DNA from: a virus
Strand: one strand, 5' to 3'
Length of the DNA: 37,917 bases
IMG/VR virus record: IMGVR_UViG_3300005542_000014
Location: 1-37,917 of that record
Shown piece by piece: positions 1 through 8,291 of this stretch. The notes beneath the pieces are model-generated. The model saw nothing but the letters and a program-made list of their open reading frames with translations. It was not told the DNA's origin and ran no database searches. A program made the translations under genes and the position numbers. Each line of letters opens with the position of its first letter. Position 1 is the stretch's first letter.

Positions 1-21
1 TGGTTGACGATCCCATAAGAT

Positions 22-35
22 CGTGTCACGACACG
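22..35. promoter_or_regulatory. 14-bp inverted repeat upstream of the ssDNA-binding protein gene
   Basis: CGTGTC-AC-GACACG is a perfect 6-bp inverted repeat in the leader of the first gene. It could be an operator or a small RNA hairpin. No clear -35/-10 pair is visible before it, although TTGACG occurs at the window edge. Confidence 0.3.
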
Positions 36-73
36 CTCGCCAATGTGAAAACGAGAAAATGAAAGGACAGACA

Positions 74-724
74 ATGGCAAAATCCGAACGGGTACGACTC
101 TTGACGCCGACATTCCGGGTGAGCTTCCCGGACGTGTTCGTGAAGCGCGTCTTTGAAGGCCAGGGCGAGGAAAGCGGGCGATATAGCTGCGCGGCCTTGT
201 TTTCGGGCTTTGAAGTCGTCAACGGCCGCACGGTTATCAAGGCGCCGACTTCTTGGGCCGAGAAGGATCAACAGAAGTGGATGGCCCTGGTCGCCGCGTG
301 CAACAAGGTGTCTTTGGAGGCTTTCAAGAAGCCGATGAAAGACCTGGACCGCGCCGTGTACAAGCTCCCCTTCCATCGTGGCGAGGAAAAAGAATACGAC
401 GGGTATGGCCCCGGCGTCGTCTATTTCACCATGTCGGCGAAGAACCGCCGGCCGGGCATCGTTGCGCGCGACGGCATCACGCCGATCACGCAAGGCGGCC
501 CGGACGAATTCTACGCCGGCTGCTACGCGCGCGCGTCCGTGACGCCGTTCGCGAACAAGCAATGGAAGTCCCTCTCGCTCGGCTTGAACAATCTGCAAAA
601 GCTGGCGGAAGGTGCGCGACTCGATGCGTTCTCGTCTGCCGAGGACGACTTCGGTTCCGATCCGGCGGAATTTGCCGGCGAGGACGAGGGTGTCGAGGGC
701 GACGCCGCGAGCGATTTCGAGTAA
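74..724 (+). CDS. phage ssDNA-binding protein, DUF2815 family
   Basis: A 216-residue protein that most resembles the DUF2815 phage proteins, an OB-fold ssDNA-binding family comparable in role to T7 gp2.5. Seen directly: the family-like segment FYAGCYARASV near residue 146, then SLGLNNLQKL and SAEDDF near residue 189, followed by a very acidic C-terminal tail rich in D and E. Such tails in SSB-type proteins recruit replication partners. The ATG at 74 is chosen because AAAGGA stands 7-12 bases before it; an upstream in-frame ATG gives only an unconserved extension. The polymerase lies downstream, which fits a replication role. The family assignment rests on remembered motifs, not on a search. 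Confidence 0.8.
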   Translation: MAKSERVRLLTPTFRVSFPDVFVKRVFEGQGEESGRYSCAALFSGFEVVNGRTVIKAPTSWAEKDQQKWMALVAACNKVSLEAFKKPMKDLDRAVYKLPFHRGEEKEYDGYGPGVVYFTMSAKNRRPGIVARDGITPITQGGPDEFYAGCYARASVTPFANKQWKSLSLGLNNLQKLAEGARLDAFSSAEDDFGSDPAEFAGEDEGVEGDAASDFE

Positions 725-745
725 GCTCGCGCAACACAGACAAGG

Positions 746-765
746 CGGCCGGCGTCAGCCGGCCG
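746..765 (+). terminator. strong GC hairpin after the SSB gene
   Basis: CGGCCGGC-GTCA-GCCGGCCG is a perfect 8-bp stem with a 4-base loop. Outer ACAGAC/GTCTGT arms (735-774) can extend it imperfectly. No T-run follows, so it may be a processing or attenuation structure rather than a classical terminator. Confidence 0.45.
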
Positions 766-771
766 TCAGTC

Positions 772-791
772 TGTCAACAAATAGGTTGACA
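772..791. promoter_or_regulatory. inverted repeat overlapping a start codon (operator or RNA switch candidate)
   Basis: TGTCAAC-AAATAG-GTTGACA is a perfect 7-bp inverted repeat whose right arm ends on the A of the next ATG. A protein bound here, or the RNA hairpin, would block initiation of the small gene at 791. It sits directly behind the hairpin at 746-765. Confidence 0.35.
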
Positions 792-988
792 TGGCTCACC
801 CGGTTGTAAACACAAAAGTTGAAGTCGTGGTCGAGGCCATCGAGAATATGGCGCTCGCTTGCGCCGAGTCAGTTCACGTCGGCGGCGGCCCCGACGCTTT
901 CCAAAAAGTTGCCGACGCGCGCAAGACATGCACCGACGCGCTCCGCTCTTTCCTCCAACCGACGCTCCGACTCGTAAGCTCAGAATGA
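791..988 (+). CDS. small hypothetical protein
   Basis: 65 residues, mostly helical in character (VVNTKVEVVVEAIENMALA and a KVADARK segment), with no recognised family. The start ATG follows the inverted repeat at 772-791 and only a weak AGG Shine-Dalgarno is present. Its stop overlaps the next start as ATGA (985-988), so it is probably translationally coupled to the glycosyltransferase-like gene. Function unknown. Confidence 0.6.
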   Translation: MAHPVVNTKVEVVVEAIENMALACAESVHVGGGPDAFQKVADARKTCTDALRSFLQPTLRLVSSE

Positions 989-1767
989 ACTACTGCACAT
1001 CCATGAACGGCGGCATCGGCGACGCGCTGCTTTACATGATGCGGCCCGAGTCCGACCTTGGCTATTTTCGCTCCCTCAAAGAACGCGGCCACAAGACGAT
1101 GATCCAATGGGTCGCGCACAGCGCCGACGCTTGCGAGCTTCTGTACGATCTGCCTTACGTCGATCACATCCGGTTCGTGGGCGGCAATGTCAAGATCGAC
1201 ACGACGCGCGTCACAAATGACGCCGACGCGAAGTGGTCAAGGATCAACCACAATCACGAACGCAATCTGCTTTGGTATAAGCCGAAGCTGTCGCTGTTGG
1301 ATGACGAGCTTGACGCCATCGACCTGATAACAGAGAAGCCGTATATCGCTGTGCACGCGACGGCGAGCGCGATGAACAAGTGCATCCCCGATCCCGAAGG
1401 TTTGCTCAAGGCGATCTGCCGGCGATCTGAAATGCCGGTATATTTGCTCGGCGGCCCGGACGAGCGCACCGACTTCAAACACGGCGCGCTGACGAACCTG
1501 ATCGGCGTGCCGTCGCTTCGGCTGCACGTCGCGGTCGCGCAACGCGCTGCGAAGTTCGTGGGGCCGCTAAGTTGTTTCAACTGTGCGGCGCAGCTTGCGA
1601 AAGTGCCATCGTTCGTGATCGTCAATCAATCAATCAAAGAGCCGACGATCTATAAGATGATGACCGACAACGGTGCGCGAGTCGTGCCGTTCAACGGCCG
1701 CCCGATCCCGGCGCTGCATCGCGAAGCCGCGGAATGGGCCACAGGCATGTACGAGGCGCCGCTATGA
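985..1767 (+). CDS. glycosyltransferase family 9-like (ADP-heptose transferase-like) protein
   Basis: 260 residues. It starts NYCTSMNGGIGDALL, the Gly-rich G-x-G-D N-terminus typical of GT9/heptosyltransferase folds. Further on it has HATASAMNKC near residue 124 and LLGGPDE near 153, the C-terminal Rossmann half that binds the nucleotide sugar, then FVGPLSCFNCAAQLA near 190. That is the usual order in GT9. The family normally transfers heptose from ADP-heptose to lipopolysaccharide core. The acceptor here is unknown, and the position between the SSB and the DNA polymerase makes a virion or DNA target worth considering. It is ATGA-coupled on both sides. A second GT9-like gene lies at 33286-34386. 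Confidence 0.65.
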   Translation: MNYCTSMNGGIGDALLYMMRPESDLGYFRSLKERGHKTMIQWVAHSADACELLYDLPYVDHIRFVGGNVKIDTTRVTNDADAKWSRINHNHERNLLWYKPKLSLLDDELDAIDLITEKPYIAVHATASAMNKCIPDPEGLLKAICRRSEMPVYLLGGPDERTDFKHGALTNLIGVPSLRLHVAVAQRAAKFVGPLSCFNCAAQLAKVPSFVIVNQSIKEPTIYKMMTDNGARVVPFNGRPIPALHREAAEWATGMYEAPL

Positions 1768-4310
1768 TCTATGGCGACTTCGAGACAAGAAGTGCGTGCG
1801 ACATTAAGTACGGCGCCGTCCGCTATGCGGAAGATCGCACGACGCAAGCTCTGTGCCTGTGCTGGACCTACGATGACGAGGACGAGGTTCACCTTTGGCA
1901 CCGCGACCATCCCTGGACGCAGAAGTGCGAGCGCCCCGACGAGCTTCTTCGTCGCATCAAAGCCGGCGAATTGTTTGAAGCGCACAATGCGAAATTCGAG
2001 TACGTGATCTGGAATTATGTGCTGCGCAAAGAGTTCCCGGAATTCGATGTACCGCTGCGGATGGAGCAAATGCGGTGCTCGGCCGCGAAGGCGTCGTGCC
2101 TCTCCCTGCCCCGCGCGTTGGGCGACGCAGCGAACGCGGTTGGCCTCACCAACCGCAAGGACACTGACGGCAAGCGGCTCATTAACAAGCTGTCGAAGCC
2201 GATGCCGAAGCGTCGCACCAAGGCGATGTTGCTTGCCGCGGTCGTGGCGATCTGGCGTGACGATATGTTCGCCGGCCGCCGTGAAGGCAGAGATTTTCCT
2301 ATCGAGTTGGCGCAGTCTCGCGTGTTCGATATTGACGAGGGCGGAATGCTCTCGACGAAAGATAACGCCGCCATTGTGCGCCGCGGTCTTACGTGGTTGC
2401 GCGATGCCGGCTACATCGTCTTTTATCCGAACGGCGTGAAGAACGAGTATCGCTGGACCGATCAACCGCCGCCGGAACGTGACTCGCCGTTCACGCTCGC
2501 CGAAGCATTGCAGGATGCGGCCGACGCCGTAGTGTGGTGCGAGGAAGAAGAAGAACATCGGCGCAATTGGGCATACTGCGAGCAAGACGTGCGAACCGAG
2601 CGCGAGTTGTCGAATTTCTGCCCGGAAATGACCGAACGCGAATTACAGTATTGGCTCATGGATTTCCGCATGAACATGCGCGGCGTCAAGCTCGACGAGA
2701 CGTGCGCGCGAGAAGCCATCGGCATGTGCGCGACCGAAGTCACCCGACTCGACGGCGAAATGCAAGAGATAACCGGCGGCAAGGTGCTCGGCGGATCGAA
2801 GCGAATACCGTTCAAGGCGTGGGCCAACGAACAGATAAAAGAACTGCGTGACTTCGGTCACGACATTGATTTCATTCCCGACACCAAAGCTGACACGCTG
2901 AGCTTTCAATTGTACGGCGTTCCGACCAAGGCGAGCGAGGAAGCGAAGATCGCGCTCAAGCCGGCGATGGATGCGAAGTGGCTCGGCTTCGGCGACCAGG
3001 GCATTCAGGTCAAACGCGCGATGGAGATTTGTCTTGAAGTAAATCGGTCGAGCGTTTCCAAATTTCGCACGATGATGGGCAGCGTATGCAAGGACGGCCG
3101 GCTGCACGACATTATGTTGTACAACGGCGCCGACCGCACCGGCCGCTGGTCCGGCCAGGGTGTGCAGCCGCACAACTTCGTTCGCGGCTACATGAAGGAA
3201 ATGCCTCACGTATGGGAGGCGCTTCTTGAAAAGGACCCTGACTATGTGACGCTTATCACGGGCGACTTGATGTTGCCTTCGCTCGCCAAAGCGTGCCGCG
3301 GCGCGCTCACGGCATCGGAAGGCTGTGAGCTTTACGCCGCCGACTTTAACGCCATCGAGGCGCGCAAGCTCGCGTGGCTCTCCGGGTGCTCGACGTTGCT
3401 CACGCTATTCCAGACCAATGGAGACCCGTACTGCGATATGGCGAGCGCGATTTTCAAACGCGAAATTACTAAGAAGGACAAGGCCGAACGCCAACTCGGC
3501 AAGAAGGCCATTTTGGGACTAGGCTACGCGATGGGATGGGAGAAGTTCCAGGCGACCGTGTATGCAGAGGAAGGCATTTGGCTCGACGATGACTTCTGTA
3601 AGCTGGTCGTGCGCATTTACCGCAAGGACAAGTACCCGGAAATTCCGAAGTTGTGGAAGGCCGCCGAGAGGGCCGCCATCGCAGCGGTCGAGGAAGGTGG
3701 CGAGCATTGGTGCGGCGGCGATCCTACGACCGGAGCCGGCGCCGTCTGCTACTTCGTCCACGGGCGCTTCCTCCATTGTCAGTTGCCGAGTGGGCGCTTG
3801 CTGGCGTATCTCGACCCGGAAGTGCACACCAAGGTCAACTATCGCTTCGCGGCTCTCAATGCTCGCGGCACCGCGACTACGGTGACATTCCCGGCGAAGG
3901 TTGGAGTGCCGATGAACCGTGTCAAGCGGCACGCCGAACGCCTCGCCGAGAAGCAGAAGAAAAGACTGACCGGCGATCCGCCCGAGTCGTTCACGACGCC
4001 GCATCTGTCCTTTATGGGGCGGCACATCATCACGAAACAGTGGCAGCGGCTTGGCACGCACGGCGGGACGCTCGTCGAGAATTTCGACCAAGCAAGCTCA
4101 CGCGATCTTCTCGCCGAAGCGATGTGGCGGGTTGACCAGGACGACCGCTTCGGCTTACTCTTGAGCATTCACGATGAAGTGGTCGCCGAAGCTCCTATCG
4201 GTTCATGCTCGCTCCGCGAGTTTGAAAACATCATGAGTGAGGTTCCTATATGGGCGCCGGGAATGCCAATCGGAGCGGAGGGCTGGATCGGCCCTCGCCT
4301 GCGCAAGTAA
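1764..4310 (+). CDS. family A DNA polymerase with 3'-5' exonuclease
   Basis: 848 residues, replicative phage polymerase. The exonuclease domain is N-terminal: Exo I is DFETRS at residues 5-10, Exo II is EAHNAKFEYVIW near 75, and Exo III is YCEQDVRTE near 270 (YxxxD). The palm motifs are all present: motif A YAADFNAIEARKLAWLSG near 525, motif B GKKAILGLGYAMGWEKF near 580, and motif C SIHDEVVAEAP near 801. Key acidic residues and the motif B Lys/Tyr are intact, so it should be active. The start is the ATG overlapping the previous stop (ATGA at 1764), directly followed by the Exo I motif. Upstream in-frame starts would only extend into the glycosyltransferase gene. Confidence 0.95.
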   Translation: MIYGDFETRSACDIKYGAVRYAEDRTTQALCLCWTYDDEDEVHLWHRDHPWTQKCERPDELLRRIKAGELFEAHNAKFEYVIWNYVLRKEFPEFDVPLRMEQMRCSAAKASCLSLPRALGDAANAVGLTNRKDTDGKRLINKLSKPMPKRRTKAMLLAAVVAIWRDDMFAGRREGRDFPIELAQSRVFDIDEGGMLSTKDNAAIVRRGLTWLRDAGYIVFYPNGVKNEYRWTDQPPPERDSPFTLAEALQDAADAVVWCEEEEEHRRNWAYCEQDVRTERELSNFCPEMTERELQYWLMDFRMNMRGVKLDETCAREAIGMCATEVTRLDGEMQEITGGKVLGGSKRIPFKAWANEQIKELRDFGHDIDFIPDTKADTLSFQLYGVPTKASEEAKIALKPAMDAKWLGFGDQGIQVKRAMEICLEVNRSSVSKFRTMMGSVCKDGRLHDIMLYNGADRTGRWSGQGVQPHNFVRGYMKEMPHVWEALLEKDPDYVTLITGDLMLPSLAKACRGALTASEGCELYAADFNAIEARKLAWLSGCSTLLTLFQTNGDPYCDMASAIFKREITKKDKAERQLGKKAILGLGYAMGWEKFQATVYAEEGIWLDDDFCKLVVRIYRKDKYPEIPKLWKAAERAAIAAVEEGGEHWCGGDPTTGAGAVCYFVHGRFLHCQLPSGRLLAYLDPEVHTKVNYRFAALNARGTATTVTFPAKVGVPMNRVKRHAERLAEKQKKRLTGDPPESFTTPHLSFMGRHIITKQWQRLGTHGGTLVENFDQASSRDLLAEAMWRVDQDDRFGLLLSIHDEVVAEAPIGSCSLREFENIMSEVPIWAPGMPIGAEGWIGPRLRK

Positions 4311-4621
4311 TAGCCGACCTGGACAAGTTCGTCGGGTGGGAAGCAGACGGCTCGCCGCGAGTCGCGATCATGCGCGAGGCCGCTGCGTTGCTGCGTCGCT
4401 TCGCGCCGAAGGCCGGCGGCGATCCGTTGGAGGACCCGGACTATCAAGCGCGGAGCTATCGACTGGACACCGACAAGCGCGAGAAGCAACTGCGTATCTG
4501 CTTCTTCCGCGACCACAGACAAAAAGGGCCGCTCGGCTACCTTGTCTTGGAGACGCCCGAGATTTACAGCCTTGGCACTGATCTAATAAAGCACTACGAC
4601 TCATTAGAAGGGATTAAGTGA
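4250..4621 (+). CDS. hypothetical protein overlapping the polymerase 3' end
   Basis: 123 residues that overlap the polymerase by 61 bases in another frame. GAGG lies seven bases before the ATG. It has a helical part (DLDKFVGWE, REAAALLRRFA) and then a mixed charged part, RICFFRDHRQKGPLGYLVLE, ending with EGIK. No family is recognised. Its stop is one base before the next ATG, so it is part of the same operon. Confidence 0.65.
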   Translation: MGAGNANRSGGLDRPSPAQVIADLDKFVGWEADGSPRVAIMREAAALLRRFAPKAGGDPLEDPDYQARSYRLDTDKREKQLRICFFRDHRQKGPLGYLVLETPEIYSLGTDLIKHYDSLEGIK

Positions 4622-4622
4622 C

Positions 4623-5144
4623 ATGCGCGTCCCCCGCTTTGTTACCGAATATCTGATCCGCAAGTTGATGCCGCTCGCCGCCGAAGTGCCCGACGAGTTG
4701 ATCGGTCACAACATGCGCTCGCGCAAGAAAACCGGGCACATCAATCCGCCCGAGAAGCCGTTCTTGAAGCGATGGTTCGTGATCCCGAAGAACCGCTTCA
4801 TGAACATTTATCTGCACCAATTCGTGCGCGATGACGAGGATCGCGCGCTGCACGATCATCCGTGGCCTAATCTCAGTGTCTTGCTGCGCGAGTCGTACAT
4901 CGAGCATACGATTGATAAGGGCGGCGTCCATCGGCGCACGACGTACACGGCCGGCGCGCTCAAGGTGCGCTCGCCATGGGCCGCGCACCGCGTCGAGCTT
5001 CACCGCGATGCGGACGGCGAACCGCTGCCGTCCTGGTCGCTGTTCATCACTGGTCCTGTCATGCGCGAGCGATGGGGCTTCCACTGCCCGGAAACGGGCT
5101 GGCGCTCGTCGCATGATTTCCACATCAACGGCGGCTGTGAATGA
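4623..5144 (+). CDS. cupin-like phage protein
   Basis: 173 residues. It contains YLHQFVRDDEDRALHDHPW followed by NLSVLLRESY and then SPWAAHRVELH, the two His-rich strands of a cupin double-stranded beta-helix, and SLFITGPVMRERWGFHCP near the end. This order of segments is familiar from widespread uncharacterised phage cupin proteins. A metal site from the HDHPW and AHRVEL histidines is likely. Reaction and substrate are unknown. It is coupled by ATGA to the HD phosphohydrolase, so a small-molecule or nucleotide role is possible. Confidence 0.7.
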   Translation: MRVPRFVTEYLIRKLMPLAAEVPDELIGHNMRSRKKTGHINPPEKPFLKRWFVIPKNRFMNIYLHQFVRDDEDRALHDHPWPNLSVLLRESYIEHTIDKGGVHRRTTYTAGALKVRSPWAAHRVELHRDADGEPLPSWSLFITGPVMRERWGFHCPETGWRSSHDFHINGGCE

Positions 5145-6163
5145 GCGAGCGCAAAGGCTTCATGCCTGATTTGTCTCAGTTCTACAAGCCGTTCTTTGAC
5201 GACCGCGACCGAAAGGTCGCGGCGACGAACACCGAAGAAGGCTATCAACTTCGCAAAGCCGGTGTCATCCCGGAGAAGAAGCTCGACACCGACACTGCGT
5301 ACAAGGCCGTCGATTTCATCGAGACATACACTGGCCGCGCCTTCTATCCGCTCGCACCGAGAGTCGAGGACGTGACGATCATCGACATTGCGCACCACCT
5401 ATCCAATCAGTGCCGCTATTCCGGCGCAACCAAATGGATGCTCTCGACCGCGCAGCATTGTTGTTTGCTGTACGATTATGTGAGGAACATCTATAAGGGC
5501 AGTTGGCTAGACTGTCTGCAAATCCTGATCCATGACGGGGCCGAAGCATACCTCGTTGATATGCCGCGGCCGGTCAAGCAGCACATGCCCGAATTCCGGG
5601 TGTGGGACCGCAACATCCAAATGGTCATTCGGTCGTGGGCCGGCCTTGCCGATGTGCCGATCCCAAAGTGGCAAGATGAACTGGACTCGCGGATTATCGT
5701 CGATGAACGTGCTCAGGTCATGAGCGAGAGCACGAACGATTGGCAACATGATCTTGAACCGCTCGGCATTCGCATCACACCCTGGACCCCGGTACAGGCC
5801 GAACAACAATTCCTCATGCGCTATGCTCAGTGCACGCACCGCATCTTCGGTAAGCATCAATACTTGCGCAGCGCATGGGGCATCCCGACAATTTCGCATT
5901 ACAAACCGGCAGACTTCAAGACCGGCGGCAGTGATGTAGTGCAATACGGCGATACTGATACGAAAATTTTGACCGACTTGATGGAGGTTGACTTCCGCGG
6001 TGGCGTCGGTCGCGTCGCGGTACGCTCGCCGGACGGCATGATGGTCCGGGACACCGACGCAGGTACATTCCCCATGCCGGCGTGGAAATGGGTCCGCGGC
6101 GAATTCGAGCTAACCGAACCGGGCTTTCATGCCGCGGTTCTTGAAGTGGGCGCACCGCAATGA
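5141..6163 (+). CDS. HD-domain phosphohydrolase, YfbR-like
   Basis: 340 residues. The core matches phage HD hydrolases of the YfbR type, which act on deoxynucleotides: AFYPLAPRVEDVTIIDIAHH (ending near residue 84), STAQH near 102-106, and the HD pair in ILIHDGAEAYLVDMPRPVK near 131-132. Metal-binding histidines and the HD aspartate are present. The protein is longer than the usual ~200 residues, with about 50 extra residues in front and over 100 behind (MRYAQCTHRIFGKHQYLRSA onward). That tail is not recognised. Possible roles are dNMP or dNTP hydrolysis to supply or edit the nucleotide pool. It is coupled to its neighbours by ATGA overlaps. Confidence 0.8.
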   Translation: MSERKGFMPDLSQFYKPFFDDRDRKVAATNTEEGYQLRKAGVIPEKKLDTDTAYKAVDFIETYTGRAFYPLAPRVEDVTIIDIAHHLSNQCRYSGATKWMLSTAQHCCLLYDYVRNIYKGSWLDCLQILIHDGAEAYLVDMPRPVKQHMPEFRVWDRNIQMVIRSWAGLADVPIPKWQDELDSRIIVDERAQVMSESTNDWQHDLEPLGIRITPWTPVQAEQQFLMRYAQCTHRIFGKHQYLRSAWGIPTISHYKPADFKTGGSDVVQYGDTDTKILTDLMEVDFRGGVGRVAVRSPDGMMVRDTDAGTFPMPAWKWVRGEFELTEPGFHAAVLEVGAPQ

Positions 6164-6438
6164 GTTGGTCACAAGAAGATCGTGTCATCACATTCTACTG
6201 CGACACCGGCGACGAGAGCGAGTCGATCAATGTCGATGCCCACCGGACATGGGTGAATGCCGGGCAATCCGATTACATGGTTGCGGAAGCACAATTGACG
6301 AACTGGATTGCGCTCAAACGTGCCGGCCAGCCTTGGACACACCATTGCCCGAAGTGCGCGGAGCAAGCCGAACGCGAGCACGAAATCCACAAGCGCAATG
6401 AAGCCGACCGCGAACGTCTCAAGGCCCGCAACGCATAG
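6160..6438 (+). CDS. small hypothetical protein with a single CxxC
   Basis: 92 residues. One CPKC motif (HHCPKCAEQAE) precedes a charged C-terminal helix EREHEIHKRNEADRERLKAR. With only one Cys pair plus adjacent histidines a zinc knuckle is possible but not proven. The start overlaps the previous stop as ATGA. Confidence 0.65.
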   Translation: MSWSQEDRVITFYCDTGDESESINVDAHRTWVNAGQSDYMVAEAQLTNWIALKRAGQPWTHHCPKCAEQAEREHEIHKRNEADRERLKARNA

Positions 6439-6447
6439 GAGACAGGG

Positions 6448-6822
6448 ATGCCGGCCCTCACTCACTCGACTGCCTATCTGATCGAGCAAAAACGTCTTGA
6501 GGAAATCCGCACCCGCACCGCGCTTCTCAGGTCGCTGCGCGAGTCGGTCCCGAAACCGAAGCGGCCGAAGCGCGCCAAGGTCGCCGAGTCAAGTTGGTAT
6601 GATGACGTGCTCGACGTTGTACGGCGGATCAATGCAATAACGTTCACTGCCGCGGACGTGTACGAGTATTGCGACGAGCTTGAAAAGAAGCATCCTGAAT
6701 GCGAAGATGCTCGGTCGTCGATCCGAGCCAATCTGCAAAAACTGCGCGACGCCGGCATTCTGTTCTTCTACGGTCGCGGCCGATACACGAACCTGGAACT
6801 TGAGCGCGCGAAATTGAAATGA
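6448..6822 (+). CDS. orphan DpnI-like winged-helix protein
   Basis: 124 residues. The C-terminal ~60 residues (ITFTAADVYEYCDELEKKHP, RSSIRANLQKLRDAGILFF, GRGRYTNL) look like the winged-helix domain at the C-terminus of DpnI and Dam-replacing proteins, where it reads DNA. The PD-(D/E)XK catalytic half of DpnI is absent. The first ~60 residues are basic and helical instead (KPKRPKRAKVAE). It is therefore a DNA-binding protein without visible nuclease. An AGG is close before the ATG, and the stop overlaps the helicase start (ATGA). Confidence 0.65.
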   Translation: MPALTHSTAYLIEQKRLEEIRTRTALLRSLRESVPKPKRPKRAKVAESSWYDDVLDVVRRINAITFTAADVYEYCDELEKKHPECEDARSSIRANLQKLRDAGILFFYGRGRYTNLELERAKLK

Positions 6823-8291
6823 TCCCGAAGGTCGTCAATAAATCCACATCGAAGCGGTGGGAGCACCAAGCCAAAGAATTTCAGATTGGTCGGGCGAAGC
6901 GGAGCCGAGCCTACATTTGGCCGATGCGATCCGGCAAATCGCGCGCGTGCATCGACACCGGCTGTTATCAGCATCGGCACATGGGCGTCGAAGGCGTCAT
7001 TATCATTGCTCCGAACGGTGTGCATCTGAATTGGGCCTATCGCGAAGTGCCGACGTGGGGGTGGCTCGACATACAGCATCGCACCTTCCCATGGGAAACA
7101 ACCAAGCGTGGCTTCCCGGAGAAAGAACGCGAATGGGAGTCGTTCATCGCACACCGCGGCCTCAAGTGGTTCTGCATCAATATGGAAGCTCTCGCGCGTG
7201 ACGATTGCAAACGCGCCATCAATCGCTTCATCGCGTCATGTCACGGCAACTTCGGCCTGATCGTTTCCGAAGCCCACCACTTCGGTCGCCCCGGCGCGAA
7301 GCGCACTTATAAGGCACGCTCATTGTCCTACCACGCAACGTTCGTCCGCACCGAGACGGGCACGCCGATCCTGACCGGCCCGCTGCGCGCGTTCTCTCAG
7401 TATGAATTGCTGGCGCCCGGCGCGCTCGGCTTTCGCGCGTTCAAGCCATTCGAGGCACACTTCGCCGACATGGTGCCCATGGGGGCGCCGGGGATGCGGA
7501 CGCGCAAGAAGGTCGAGAAGTACAAAAACCTGGACGAGCTTACCGCCAAGATCGCGAAGTGGTCGAGCCTCGTCTTGCGCGGCGATCTAAAAGACATGCC
7601 CGACCTGATCCAGACCGAGCGGCCGGTCGTCATGAGCGACGAACAGCGCAAGGCGTACATCCAAATGGTCGCGGTGCATCTAGCCGAAGTCGAGGATGGT
7701 GAAGTCGCAGCCAAAGACGCCGGGCCTCGCATGATGAAGCTCCAACAGATACTCATGGGCTACATCATGGACACACAAGCGAAACGCATCCTCACTATCG
7801 ACGAGGATGCTCCGATCTATGACGCGCTGTTGGAACAAATCCGCGGTACGCTGCCCGGCAAGGCGCTCGTTTGGTGCCGCTACAAAGAGGATTGCCGCCG
7901 ACTCGCCGCGAAGCTCAAGCGACACAAGATGGCATCGCTCGCGTATTGGGGCGACTTCTCGACCACCGAGCGCGAGAAGAACCGCGCGATGTTCCTTGAT
8001 CCGCTCGATGACCGCACGATGATCGGCACACCGGATTGCGGCGGCGAAGGTTTAGACTTCTCGACCGGCGATGCCGTGATTTTTGGTAGCATTCCGCCGA
8101 ACGCGCGCATGGTCGCGCAGGCGCAAGAGCGTGCGACTATCAAGGGTGGCAAGAGCGTCGCCGTCGTGCGGATGCGATCCTACGGCACCGTTGATGATCG
8201 CATGTGGGATATAGTTGATGGCAACACGTCGCTCGCCGACACAGTGACCGGGACTGGACTTCGCAAGTTGCTTATGGCAACAGATGTTTGA
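6819..8291 (+). CDS. SF2 (SNF2-like) DNA helicase/translocase with divergent motifs
   Basis: 490 residues. Motif I is IWPMRSGKSRA near residue 35 instead of the usual GxGKT. Motif Ia-like VIIIAPNGVHLNW follows. The Walker B position reads LIVSEAHHFGR near 149, with Ser where Asp is normal. Motif III-like TGTPI is present. The second RecA domain has ALVWCRYKEDCRRLA, motif V DCGGEGLDFS near 407, and a degenerate motif VI MVAQAQERATIKGG near 433. The layout is that of phage SNF2-type helicases next to polymerases. The S for D change may weaken ATPase activity or be a tolerated variant. Confidence 0.85.
   Translation: MIPKVVNKSTSKRWEHQAKEFQIGRAKRSRAYIWPMRSGKSRACIDTGCYQHRHMGVEGVIIIAPNGVHLNWAYREVPTWGWLDIQHRTFPWETTKRGFPEKEREWESFIAHRGLKWFCINMEALARDDCKRAINRFIASCHGNFGLIVSEAHHFGRPGAKRTYKARSLSYHATFVRTETGTPILTGPLRAFSQYELLAPGALGFRAFKPFEAHFADMVPMGAPGMRTRKKVEKYKNLDELTAKIAKWSSLVLRGDLKDMPDLIQTERPVVMSDEQRKAYIQMVAVHLAEVEDGEVAAKDAGPRMMKLQQILMGYIMDTQAKRILTIDEDAPIYDALLEQIRGTLPGKALVWCRYKEDCRRLAAKLKRHKMASLAYWGDFSTTEREKNRAMFLDPLDDRTMIGTPDCGGEGLDFSTGDAVIFGSIPPNARMVAQAQERATIKGGKSVAVVRMRSYGTVDDRMWDIVDGNTSLADTVTGTGLRKLLMATDV

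Noticed and set aside
1650-2585. 311-codon open frame on the minus strand
   Set aside because: It lies antisense to the polymerase gene, which has all catalytic motifs. Long antisense frames are common in GC-rich coding DNA.
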